From Actinomycetes bacterium (GTDB lineage: Bacteria; Actinomycetota; Actinomycetes; Propionibacteriales; Propionibacteriaceae), in contig JAJXWF010000006.1 of assembly GCA_021781735.1 (NCBI GenBank), positions 1-48,137 of the forward strand: a DNA stretch of 48,137 nt, in the 5' to 3' direction. How positions within the stretch are numbered: position 1 is the first letter of the stretch; every line of letters begins with the position of its first letter. Below, piece after piece: positions 1-11,961 of this stretch. Under the pieces are notes generated by a model. It was not told where the DNA came from. It did no database searches and worked only from the letters and a program-made list of their open reading frames with translations. A program made the position numbers and the translations under genes.

Positions 1-41
1 CGCATCAACCACACAGGCATCAACTCGGCGCGACCAAACAA

Positions 42-70
42 ACGATATTCTGCTCAATCTTTCCTGTCAA
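42..70 (-). promoter_or_regulatory. Strong promoter P2 firing left out of the window
   Basis: On the minus strand a perfect -35 TTGACA (65-70) is followed after exactly 17 bases by TATCGT (42-47). The surrounding 200 bases are AT-richer than the rest of the window. Any transcript starts near base 35 and leaves the window, so the gene served cannot be seen. A near-consensus -35 of this kind is typical of rRNA or other highly expressed operons; that is inference. Confidence 0.5.
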
Positions 71-170
71 ATCCACGTCGCCGCGAATTCGAGGCCGTCA
101 ACAATCGAATTGAAACCCGAATAATCCACCATGAGCTGTACTGCTGAGCTGTCTTGCGACAACCAGACCA

Positions 171-199
171 ACTTTAGTGCCTGCGGCGTCCCGAGTCAA
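171..199 (-). promoter_or_regulatory. Strong promoter P1 firing left, tandem with P2
   Basis: The minus strand shows TTGACT (194-199), a 17-base spacer and TAAAGT (171-176), about 130 bases upstream of P2 and in the same direction. The pair resembles the tandem promoters of an rRNA operon. It could instead serve an ordinary gene beyond the left edge. Confidence 0.45.
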
Positions 200-423
200 A
201 CCGGGAGCCGGCCCTCCCGAGGCCATCGAGTGCCGGTGACGGTTCCATGAGGAAGCACCAGATCCGACGGATCAGCGAGAGGTCCCTCCCGAGGCGTGCG
301 ATGCGACTGATCGCGCCAGCCGGGCCGGCGCGGGTCGCACCCGCGTCACTGGGAGGGCCTGAGAATTATGCACCAGGTGCGCGGCCCTCGGCAAGTCGTC
401 ACCGTCCCGAGCTGCCCCCAGCA

Positions 424-1683
424 TCAGACGGCCGTCACGGCACCGACGGTGCGGCGGCCGCGGCGCACCAGCACGTGACCTCCCGCGAGGAGATCGCCGG
501 CCCCGAGCACGCGCTCGGGATCGGTGATCTGCTCGTTGTTGAGGTAGGCGCCGCCCTCCTCGATCGCACGACGGGCCGCGGACTTCGAGGCGACGACTCC
601 CGAGGCGACCAGCGCGTCGACGAACGTCGGGAGCGCCGCCGCCGGGACTTCGTGACGGCCGAGTTCGCCGACCACGCCGTCCAGGGTGCTGCCCGCGAGC
701 TCGCGCAGCTCGCCGCGCCCGAAGATCGCCGACGCCGCCACGACTGCGGCCCGACGTTCCTCGACCGAATGGACGAGGTCGGTCACGTCGTCGGCCAGGG
801 CGTGTTGCGCCGCCCGGCGGTGCGGCTCGGTGCGGGTGAGCTCGGCAAGGTGCTCGATCTCGTCGCGGGGGCGCCCGCTGAACACCTTGAGGTAGTCGAT
901 GACTTTCGCGTCCTCGGCGTTGAGGAAGAACTGGTGGAAGGCATAGGGCGAGGTCATCCCGGCGTCCAGCCAGACGGTCCCCGATTCGGTCTTGCCGAAC
1001 TTGGTGCCGTCGGCCTTCGTCACCAGCGGCGTGGCCAGCGCATGCACCCGCTCCCCCTCGCTGCGCCGGATCAGTTCGACGCCGGCGGTGATGTTGCCCC
1101 ACTGGTCGGATCCGCCGGTCTGCAGCGTGCAGCCGTAGCTGCGGAACAATTCGCGGTAATCGAGCGACTGCAGGAGCACGTAGCTGAACTCCGTGTAGCT
1201 GATGCCCGACTCGAGGCGGTTGGCCACGACATCGCGGGCCAGCATGCGGTTGACCGGGAAGTGCTTGCCGACGTCGCGCAGGAAGTCGATCGTCGACATC
1301 GGGGCGGTCCAGTCGTAGTTGTTCACGATCCGGGCCGCGGTGTCACCCTCGAAGCTCACGAATCGGCTCACCTGGTCACGGATCCGCTCGACCCACTGAC
1401 CGACGAGGTCCTTCGTGTTGAGCGTGCGCTCGGACGACTCCTTGGGATCGCCGATCAGTCCGGTAGACCCGCCGACGAGCAACAGCGGCCGATGGCCCGC
1501 GCGCTGCAGTGCGCGCACGACCATCAGCTGCACGAGGTTGCCCATGTGAATGCTGGGAGCAGTGGGATCGAACCCGACATAGAACGTGACCGGGCCGGCG
1601 TCCAGGTGCGCCGCCAGCGCCTCCGGATCGGTGGAATTGGCGATCAAGCCACGCCAGGTGAGTTCATCGAGTACGGAGTTCAC
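424..1683 (-). CDS. tyrS: Tyrosyl-tRNA synthetase
   Basis: This gene charges tRNA-Tyr with tyrosine in the cytosol. The 419-residue protein has the full length of bacterial TyrS. The class I signature is SIHMGN (about residues 44-49), and the second ATP motif is KFGKT (about 230), the TyrS version of KMSKS. The Rossmann core is followed by an S4-like RNA-binding tail (SKSAARRAIEEGGAYLNN). The GTG start is supported by a TAGGCT -10 box seven bases upstream and the absence of a Shine-Dalgarno sequence, which suggests a leaderless mRNA. It lies 18 bp downstream of argH on the same strand but appears to have its own promoter. Confidence 0.97.
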   Translation of the reverse strand: MNSVLDELTWRGLIANSTDPEALAAHLDAGPVTFYVGFDPTAPSIHMGNLVQLMVVRALQRAGHRPLLLVGGSTGLIGDPKESSERTLNTKDLVGQWVERIRDQVSRFVSFEGDTAARIVNNYDWTAPMSTIDFLRDVGKHFPVNRMLARDVVANRLESGISYTEFSYVLLQSLDYRELFRSYGCTLQTGGSDQWGNITAGVELIRRSEGERVHALATPLVTKADGTKFGKTESGTVWLDAGMTSPYAFHQFFLNAEDAKVIDYLKVFSGRPRDEIEHLAELTRTEPHRRAAQHALADDVTDLVHSVEERRAAVVAASAIFGRGELRELAGSTLDGVVGELGRHEVPAAALPTFVDALVASGVVASKSAARRAIEEGGAYLNNEQITDPERVLGAGDLLAGGHVLVRRGRRTVGAVTAV

Positions 1684-1690
1684 GCGCGGC

Positions 1691-1696
1691 AGCCTA
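1691..1696 (-). promoter_or_regulatory. -10 box of a leaderless tyrS promoter
   Basis: TAGGCT lies 7 bases before the GTG start of tyrS, and no ribosome-binding site lies between them. This fits transcription starting at the G of the start codon. The box sits in the short argH-tyrS gap. Confidence 0.5.
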
Positions 1697-1701
1697 CCTG
1701 T

Positions 1702-3666
<1,965 letters not shown>

Positions 3667-3677
<11 letters not shown>

Positions 3678-4914
3678 CGGCGTCCCCACTCGGCAGCGCG
3701 TCGAGCACCGCTTGGACGAAACCGTCGATGTCGGCCTCGGTGACGATCAGCGGCGGTGCGACCCGGATCACCGCGGGGCGGGGTGCGTTGGCCACCCAGC
3801 CGGCCTCGAGCAGCCGCTCGACGGTCGCGCCTGCGACGTCCGCGGTGAGCACGATGCCGCGCAGCAACCCGCGTCCGCGGACGCCCGCCACCAGGGGATG
3901 CCCGGCCGCCATCATTCGGTCGGCAAGCCGGTCGCCGAGACGCCGGGACGCCTCGAGCAGCCTGTCACGCTCGATCACGCCGATGACCGCGAGCCCCGCC
4001 ACGGCCGCGACCGGGTTGCCGCCGAAGGTCGTGCCGTGGTTGCCGGGGTGCAGCAGGTCCGCGGCCGCCCCGGTCGCGACACAGGCTCCGATCGGGAAGC
4101 CGTTGCCGAGCCCCTTCGCGAAGGTCACGACGTCCGCGGTGACACCCGACCCGCTGCTGGCGAGCCACTCACCGCATCGACCCATGCCGGTCTGCACCTC
4201 GTCCAGCCACAGCAGCGCGCCGTGGGCGTGCGTGATCCGCCGGGCCGCGCGGATGAATTCGTCACCGGGATCGACGACGCCGTTCTCGCCCTGGATCGGC
4301 TCGATGACCACGGCCGCGACCGTGTCGTCGACGGCGCGGGCCAGGGCCTCGGCGTCGCCGTACGGGACGAAGCTGACATCGCCGGGCAGCGGCTCGAACG
4401 GCTCGCGGTAGGCCCGGTTGTGGGTGATCGCCAGCGCACCCATCGTGCGGCCGTGGAAGCTGCCCTCCATCGCGACGATCCGGGTGCGGCCGGTCAGTCG
4501 CGTGAGCTTGAACGCGGCCTCGTTCGCCTCGGTGCCCGAGTTCGCGAAGAACACCCTGGCAGGGGTGCCCGGCTCGTTGGCGGTGACGAACCCCGAGAGG
4601 CGCTCGGCCAGCTCGATCTGCGCGGGTGTCGCGAAGAAGTTGCTCACGTGCCCGAGCGTTGACAACTGGCCGGTGATCGCCGCGAGCACGGCCGGATGTG
4701 CGTGGCCGAGGGCGTTGACCGCGATCCCGGCGAGGAAGTCGGTGTAGCGGTTGCCGTCGGCGTCCCACAGGTGAACGCCCTCGCCACGCACGAACACCCG
4801 CTTCGGCGGCCCGAACGTGTTCATGAGGGCATTGCGGTAGCGGGCCGTCCAGGCCGCCTGGGACGCGGGCGCGGGCGCCGCGGGACTGGCTGACAACTCG
4901 TTCTGTTCAGACAT
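3667..4914 (-). CDS. argD: Acetylornithine aminotransferase
   Basis: This PLP enzyme transfers an amino group from glutamate to N-acetylglutamate semialdehyde, giving N-acetylornithine. The 415-residue class III aminotransferase has the PLP lysine in [14 protein letters not shown], the aspartate in [11 protein letters not shown], and the phosphate-binding [11 protein letters not shown] near residue 115. The ATG at 4914 overlaps the argB stop by 8 bp, indicating translational coupling. The ORF track runs upstream through argB in another frame, and that extension is not real. The 3' end overlaps argR. Confidence 0.96.
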
Positions 4915-5904
4915 GGGGTGCCTCCTGGGTGCCGGTTCGGGGTGAGCCGATGACCATCGTGCCGATGCCGTCGTCGGTGAAGACCTCGAGGAGCAACGAG
5001 TGGCGAACGCGTCCGTCGATGACCGTGGCGCGCGGCACGCCCGACTCGACCGCGAACAGGCAGCCCTCCATCTTCGGCCGCATGCCCGACTCGAGGGTGG
5101 GCAGCATCTCGCGGAGATCGTCCGCGGTGATCTGGGTAACCACCTCGTCGGAATTGGGCCAGTCGGCGTACAGGCCGGCCACGTCGGTGAGCATGACCAA
5201 CCGCTCGGCACCGAGCGCCGCAGCGAGCGCCGCAGCGGCGGTGTCGGCGTTGACGTTGTGCACCTGACCGGACACGTCGGGCGCCACAGATGCGACGACC
5301 GGGATGCGTCCGCTGTCGATGAGGTCGAGGATCGCCTCGGGCCGAACCTCGACGACATCGCCAACCAGCCCGAGGTCGATGTCCTCGCCGTCGACCGTGA
5401 TGCCCTTGCGGGCGGCGGTGAACAGGCCGAAGTCCTCACCGGACATTCCCACGGCGAGCGGCCCGTGGTGGTTGACGAGGTTCACCAACTCCCGGCCGAC
5501 CTGGCCCACCAGGACCATCCGCACGACGTCCATCGCCTCGGGCGTGGTCACCCGCAACCCCCCGCGGAACTCCGAGGCGATGTCGAGACGTGTGAGCATC
5601 CGGGAGATCTGCGGACCACCTCCGTGCACGACGACCGGTCGGACCCCGCAGCGGCGCAGGAACACGATGTCCTCGGCGAAGGCCCGCTTGAGCTCGTCGT
5701 CGACCATCGCATTGCCGCCGTACTTGATCACGACGATCTTTCCCGCGTATGCGGTGAGCCACGGCAGGGCCTCGATCAGCGTGTTGGCCTTCGCCATCGC
5801 CATCGCCTGGTCGATGCTGCGGCGCTTCATCCCGCTGCGGCCGGGAACGGCACTGGCCGGGTGGACGGTCATCCCGTCATCGAACGAGGGCGTGCTGCGA
5901 GCCG

Positions 5905-5908
<4 letters not shown>
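4907..5908 (-). CDS. argB: Acetylglutamate kinase
   Basis: ArgB phosphorylates N-acetylglutamate, usually the arginine-inhibited control step. The amino-acid kinase fold shows [10 protein letters not shown] (ATP site), [10 protein letters not shown] (substrate loop) and [15 protein letters not shown] near the C-terminal third. At 333 residues it carries an N-terminal stretch of some 35 residues before the core, with a helix [14 protein letters not shown] of the kind that makes hexameric arginine-sensitive enzymes. The ATG at 5908 forms an ATGA overlap with the argJ stop. A shorter start at the methionine in GMKRRSID is possible. Confidence 0.96.
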
Positions 5909-8113
<2,205 letters not shown>

Positions 8114-8136
8114 TTCGGAAACGACGCTCCCGCCGC

Positions 8137-9345
8137 TCAGCCCTGCCCGAATCCGACCATCCGGGTGATGCCCTCATCCAGGTCGGCCGTGGTGCCGCAC
8201 AGGCTCACCCGGATGTGGCGGTCGCCGTCGAGCCGCGGGTCCCCGATGCCCTTCGTCGCGAAGTCGACACCCGGCGCCACCGCCACTCCCGTGGCATCGA
8301 GCAGCCGAGCGCACCAATCGGAGGAGTCGCCCGTGAGATGCGACACGTCCAGCCAGGCGTAGAACGCGCCGTCGGGGGGTGCGAACGAGGTGACGCCCAG
8401 GTCGGGCAGCCGCGACAACAGCAGGTCGCGGTTCGCGGCATACCGGTGCACGTGACCGCGCAGCTCGGCCAGGGCGTCTTCGTGGAACGCCGCCGACGCC
8501 GCCGCCTGGGAGATCGCCGGGGGGCAGAGGTTGAGGTTGCCCAGCAGCAGCTCGACCGGACGCACGAGAGGTTCGGGTAGCACCACCCACCCGAGCCGCC
8601 AGCCGGTCATCGAGAAGAACTTGCTGAACGAGCCGACCACCGCGGTGCCCGGCCCCGCCTCGAGGGCGCTGGTCGCACGCGCGTCCCCGAAGGTGATGCC
8701 GTGGTAGATCTCGTCGCTGATCAGCAGGCAGCCCGCGTCGGCACACCACGCGGCGATCCGGGCGAGCTCGGCGGGGTCGATGACCGTGCCGGTGGGGTTC
8801 GCGGGGCTGGCGAGCACCACACCGCGGGGCACTCGGCCGCGGCGGGACGCCAGTCGGTCCAGCTGGGCGGCCGTCGGCTGATAGCGCACCTCGGGGCCGC
8901 AGTCGAGCTCAACCACCTCGCAGCCGAGTGCTGCCAGCGTGTTGCGATACGCGGGATATCCGGGGCGGGTGACCACGACGGGGTCACCCGCGTCGAACGC
9001 GGCGAGGAACACGGCGGTGAACGCCGCGGACGAGCCGGTGGTCACCGCGATGAGACCCGGGTCGATGTCGAGCCCCGCCCGCGACCGGTAGTGGTCGGCG
9101 ATGGCCGCGCGGAGCGGCGCCAGCCCGAGCGCCTCGGTGTAGCCGAGCGGGCCACCCTCGAGGGCGAGGTGCGCGGCGTCCAGCACGGCCCGCGGCGCCG
9201 GCGTGGCCGGCTGGCCGACGTTGAGCGGGATGACGTCGCCGTGGGATTCGGCCCGGCGCGCCGCCGCCTTGACCAATTCCATGACGTAGAAGGGTGGGAC
9301 CGCTCCCCTCGTGGAGACGGGCGTGATCGCGGTGCCGTGGTCCAT
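8137..9345 (-). CDS. Class I/II PLP-dependent aminotransferase
   Basis: This is a fold-type I aminotransferase of the aspartate aminotransferase family. The PLP lysine is in VVGSFSKFFSMTGWRLGW, the Asn that stacks on PLP is in LASPANPTGTVID, and the substrate-carboxylate Arg is probably in HIRVSLCG near the C-terminus. I start at the ATG at 9345 (402 residues), which has GATAGT seven bases upstream and no ribosome site; the TTG used by the track lies inside the biotin operator. Substrate is unknown. It is divergent from bioY and its start is about 50 bp from the palindrome, so shared control is possible. Confidence 0.88.
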   Translation of the reverse strand: MDHGTAITPVSTRGAVPPFYVMELVKAAARRAESHGDVIPLNVGQPATPAPRAVLDAAHLALEGGPLGYTEALGLAPLRAAIADHYRSRAGLDIDPGLIAVTTGSSAAFTAVFLAAFDAGDPVVVTRPGYPAYRNTLAALGCEVVELDCGPEVRYQPTAAQLDRLASRRGRVPRGVVLASPANPTGTVIDPAELARIAAWCADAGCLLISDEIYHGITFGDARATSALEAGPGTAVVGSFSKFFSMTGWRLGWVVLPEPLVRPVELLLGNLNLCPPAISQAAASAAFHEDALAELRGHVHRYAANRDLLLSRLPDLGVTSFAPPDGAFYAWLDVSHLTGDSSDWCARLLDATGVAVAPGVDFATKGIGDPRLDGDRHIRVSLCGTTADLDEGITRMVGFGQG

Positions 9346-9352
9346 GGGGGGA

Positions 9353-9358
9353 ACTATC
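9353..9358 (-). promoter_or_regulatory. -10 box of the aminotransferase promoter
   Basis: GATAGT stands 7 bases before the ATG at 9345, with only a C-run between them, so the mRNA is likely leaderless. Its -35 region would lie near 9376-9381, just short of the 9396-9414 palindrome. Confidence 0.35.
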
Positions 9359-9395
9359 TCACGATGGGCGAGCGGAGCCCGGCCGCCGATGGCGC

Positions 9396-9414
9396 TATTG
9401 AACAATGTTCAATA
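9396..9414 (+). promoter_or_regulatory. 19-bp palindrome, likely BioQ operator of bioYMN
   Basis: TATTGAACA-A-TGTTCAATA is a perfect inverted repeat with 9-base arms. Its core TGAAC-N3-GTTCA matches the pattern known for the actinobacterial biotin repressor BioQ. It overlaps the -10 box of bioY (TATGAT, 9413-9418), so a bound protein would occlude the promoter. A TetR-type gene lies at the far end of the same cluster. Confidence 0.75.
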
Positions 9415-9418
9415 TGAT
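9413..9418 (+). promoter_or_regulatory. -10 box of a leaderless bioY promoter
   Basis: TATGAT, five of six bases matching TATAAT, stands 7 bases before the GTG at 9426. Transcription would start at the start codon. It overlaps the right arm of the palindrome. Confidence 0.6.
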
Positions 9419-9425
9419 CCTCCGC

Positions 9426-10025
9426 GTGACTGAGAACCCCGTACGCCGCACCACCGCGCGAGACATCGCGATCATCGCCGTGTTCGCGGCCATCACCGCG
9501 GCCCTCGGCCTGCTGCCCGCCATCTACCTGCCCGTGTCCCCCGTGCCGATCACGGCGCAGACCTTCGGGGTGATCCTCGCCGGTGCTGTCGTGGGGGGCC
9601 GGCGCGCGGGCGCCAGCCAGTTGCTGTTCCTCGCCCTCGTGGCGCTGGGGCTGCCGCTGCTGGCGGGTGGTCGCGGGGGGATCGGCGTGTTCGTCTCGCC
9701 GACGGTGGGCTTCCTCATCGCGTTCCCCACCGTCGCCGGGCTGATCGGGTGGGCGACCGAGCGGGTCGGTGCGCCCTACCGGCTGCTCCCGGGCCTGGTG
9801 GTGAACACCGCGTTCGGCATCGGCGTCATGTACCTGTTCGGGTGGGTGGGCATGATGGCGACCACCCATCTCGCCCCGTGGGCGGCGATCGTCGCGCTGG
9901 CACCATTCCTCATCGGCGACGCGCTCAAGGTCGTCATCGCGACCCTCACCGCCAAGGGTGTGCACGCCAGCTACCCGGGGCTGCTGCGCTCCCGTACCGC
10001 GCGGGCGGTGGCGGGTGCGGCGTGA
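9426..10025 (+). CDS. bioY: Biotin ECF transporter S component BioY
   Basis: BioY is the membrane protein that binds biotin in the energy-coupling-factor importer. The 199-residue protein is almost all hydrophobic helices, about six. It carries the BioY signature PVSPVPITAQTFGVILAGAVVGGRRAG and the FLIGDALKVVIA segment near the C-terminus. The track uses an ATG at 9405, but that codon lies in the middle of the operator palindrome. GTG 9426, seven bases after TATGAT, is the better start. It is followed after 33 bp by bioM and then bioN. Confidence 0.93.
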   Translation: MTENPVRRTTARDIAIIAVFAAITAALGLLPAIYLPVSPVPITAQTFGVILAGAVVGGRRAGASQLLFLALVALGLPLLAGGRGGIGVFVSPTVGFLIAFPTVAGLIGWATERVGAPYRLLPGLVVNTAFGIGVMYLFGWVGMMATTHLAPWAAIVALAPFLIGDALKVVIATLTAKGVHASYPGLLRSRTARAVAGAA

Positions 10026-10058
10026 CCATGGTGGGCGCGTGTGCGGGAGGATGGCGGG

Positions 10059-10757
10059 GTGAGGATCGAGCTGGAGCGGGTGAGCCACACCTTCGGTGAC
10101 GGCTCGACGGCGCGCACGGTGCTACGCGACGTCACCCTCACCCTCACCGAACGCCGGATCGGCGTGATCGGGCACAACGGCTCGGGCAAGTCGACGTTCC
10201 TGCGGCTGCTCAACGCGCTGATCGTCCCCACGTCGGGGCGGGTGCTCGTCGACGGCCTCGACACCGCCCGCGACGCCCGCGAACTGAGAAGGCGGATCGG
10301 CTTCCTGTTCACCGACCCCGACGCGCAGATCATCATGCCGACGGTTAGCGAGGACATCGCCTTCGGCCTGCGCCGCTCGGGCCTGTCCCCCGAGCGGGTC
10401 GACGCCCGGGTGCGGGACCTGCTCGTGCGCTTCGGTCTGGACGCGCACGCCGGCCATCCCGCCCACTTGCTGTCGGGAGGCCAGAAGCAACTGCTGGCGC
10501 TCGCGGCCGTGCTGATCACCAAGCCGCTCGCCCTGGTCATGGACGAGCCGACGACGCTCCTCGACCTGCGCAACGCGGCGATGATCGGGCGGGTCGTCGC
10601 CGACCTCGACCAGACCGTCATCCTGGCCACCCATCATCTGGACCTGCTGGCCGGTTTCGACCGCGTGCTGGTGTTCCACGAGGGACGCGTGGTCGCCGAC
10701 GCCCCTCCCGCCGCCGCGATCGCCGCCTACCGCCACCTCATGGACCCGGAGTCGTGA
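10059..10757 (+). CDS. bioM: Biotin ECF transporter ATPase BioM
   Basis: This is the cytosolic ATP-hydrolysing subunit of the biotin importer. The 232-residue ABC protein shows Walker A GHNGSGKST (about 39-47), the signature LLSGGQKQ, Walker B LALVMDEPTTLLD and the H-loop ILATHHLDLL. The GTG at 10059 has GGGAGG eight bases upstream; the track start at 10041 would include that site. It overlaps bioN by one base (TGATG). Only one ATPase is present, as in dedicated BioMNY systems. Confidence 0.92.
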   Translation: MRIELERVSHTFGDGSTARTVLRDVTLTLTERRIGVIGHNGSGKSTFLRLLNALIVPTSGRVLVDGLDTARDARELRRRIGFLFTDPDAQIIMPTVSEDIAFGLRRSGLSPERVDARVRDLLVRFGLDAHAGHPAHLLSGGQKQLLALAAVLITKPLALVMDEPTTLLDLRNAAMIGRVVADLDQTVILATHHLDLLAGFDRVLVFHEGRVVADAPPAAAIAAYRHLMDPES

Positions 10758-11368
10758 TGCGCACGTCGTCGCTCGGCCTCTTCCGCCCGGGGCAGTCGCC
10801 GATCCACCGCCTGCCGCCCGGGACCAAACTGCTGGTCCTGCTCGTCCTGGGTGCGGCGTCGGTGGTCACCCAGCGCTGGTGGTGGCTGGTCGCCGCACTG
10901 GTCGTCGCCTCGGTGCTGGCCTACCGGCTGGCCGGTTGGGGCGTCCGGCTGTGGTGGACGCAGCTGCGGCCGTTGTGGATGCTGCTCGCGTTCACCGCGG
11001 TCGTGCACGCGCTGACATCGGGCTGGCAGCGCGCGGTGGCCGACACCGGGACGATCGTGGTGCTGGTCGCCTGCGCCGCGCTGGTCACGTTGACCACGCC
11101 CACCACCGCCCTCGTGGACACCATCGTGAGAATGGCCGCTCCCCTGACCCGGTTCGGTGTCGACCCGGAGCGGGTGGGCCTGTTCCTCATGGTCGGGATC
11201 CGCTGCGTCCCGCTGGTGGCGGGACTGGCCGAGCAGGTGCGGGAGGCGCAGATCGCCCGACGGGCGACGACGAGCACTCGGGCGTTCGTGGTGCCGCTGG
11301 TGGTCCGCTCGCTGCGGGAGGCCGACGCACTGGGCGAGGCGCTGGTCGCCCGCGGGATCGACGACTGA
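10757..11368 (+). CDS. bioN: Biotin ECF transporter T component BioN
   Basis: BioN is the transmembrane coupling protein linking BioY to the ATPase BioM. The 203-residue protein has several hydrophobic helices at residues 20-110 and a cytosolic C-terminal part. It carries the EcfT-type coupling helix sequence QIARRATTSTR near residue 170. ATG 10757 shares a base with the bioM stop; a GTG three bases earlier is an equal alternative. The gene ends 16 bp before the convergent TetR gene. Confidence 0.9.
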   Translation: MRTSSLGLFRPGQSPIHRLPPGTKLLVLLVLGAASVVTQRWWWLVAALVVASVLAYRLAGWGVRLWWTQLRPLWMLLAFTAVVHALTSGWQRAVADTGTIVVLVACAALVTLTTPTTALVDTIVRMAAPLTRFGVDPERVGLFLMVGIRCVPLVAGLAEQVREAQIARRATTSTRAFVVPLVVRSLREADALGEALVARGIDD

Positions 11369-11384
11369 GGCGGCCGCGGCCCGC

Positions 11385-11951
11385 TCAGCCACCGATCCGC
11401 AGCGATTGGGCGAGTCCGGCGATGATGATCCGCACCCCGAAGCCGAACTGACGCTCGGAGTGCTCCGGGTCGGGTGGCGCCGAGACGCCGAGTTCAGCCA
11501 ACTGGGCGCGGGTCTGTTCCTCGTAGACCTGGCCCAGCACGAAGTGGGCGAGCACCTGCACCGCGTCGGCAGCCTCACCCTCGGGGACGCCTGCTTCCTC
11601 GAGCCGACGCCGCGGCGCGGCGAGCCAGTCGAGGCCACCAAGGCCGGTCGCCCGGGTCGTGGACACGAGTTCGGCGGCGTCCCGGTGGCGCAGCAGCGTC
11701 GAGCGAAGTCGCCCCGCCCAGTCCGGGAGCCACGCCCGCCAGTCAGGGTCGTCGCGCGGGAGCTGCACCTGGCCGACGATGACGTCGGACACCGCCGCGA
11801 GCAGCGACTGCTTGTTCGGCATGTGCCAGTACAACGCGCCCGCCTGCACGCCGAGCCGCTCGGCGAGCCGTCGCATCGTGAGGTCGGCGATCCCGTACTG
11901 GTCGAGGATCGCCAGCGCCGCCTCCACGACGTCGGCCCGGTTGAGCGCCAT
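11385..11951 (-). CDS. bioQ: TetR-family regulator, candidate BioQ
   Basis: This 188-residue regulator has an N-terminal TetR helix-turn-helix (LTMRRLAERLGVQAGALYWHMPNKQSLLAAV, about 24-54) and a helical ligand/dimer domain. The name BioQ is inferred from position next to bioYMN and from the BioQ-like palindrome in front of bioY. The sequence alone only says TetR family. It starts 10 bp after pheT in the same direction and has no clear promoter, so it may be transcribed as the tail of pheS-pheT. That is unusual for a biotin repressor. Confidence 0.7.
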   Translation of the reverse strand: MALNRADVVEAALAILDQYGIADLTMRRLAERLGVQAGALYWHMPNKQSLLAAVSDVIVGQVQLPRDDPDWRAWLPDWAGRLRSTLLRHRDAAELVSTTRATGLGGLDWLAAPRRRLEEAGVPEGEAADAVQVLAHFVLGQVYEEQTRAQLAELGVSAPPDPEHSERQFGFGVRIIIAGLAQSLRIGG

Positions 11952-11961
11952 GGCGGGCGGG

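Larger units (their letters stand above)
1..423. other. Gene-free region left of tyrS
   Basis: I find no supported gene here. Bases 1-200 are clearly AT-richer than the rest and hold the two leftward promoters. The minus strand also reads a 21-residue ORF (near 129-64) that has no ribosome site and lies between the promoters; I do not call it a gene. The rest is GC-rich tyrS downstream sequence, with the short direct repeat CCCTCCCGAGGC present twice (about 212 and 287). Confidence 0.5.
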
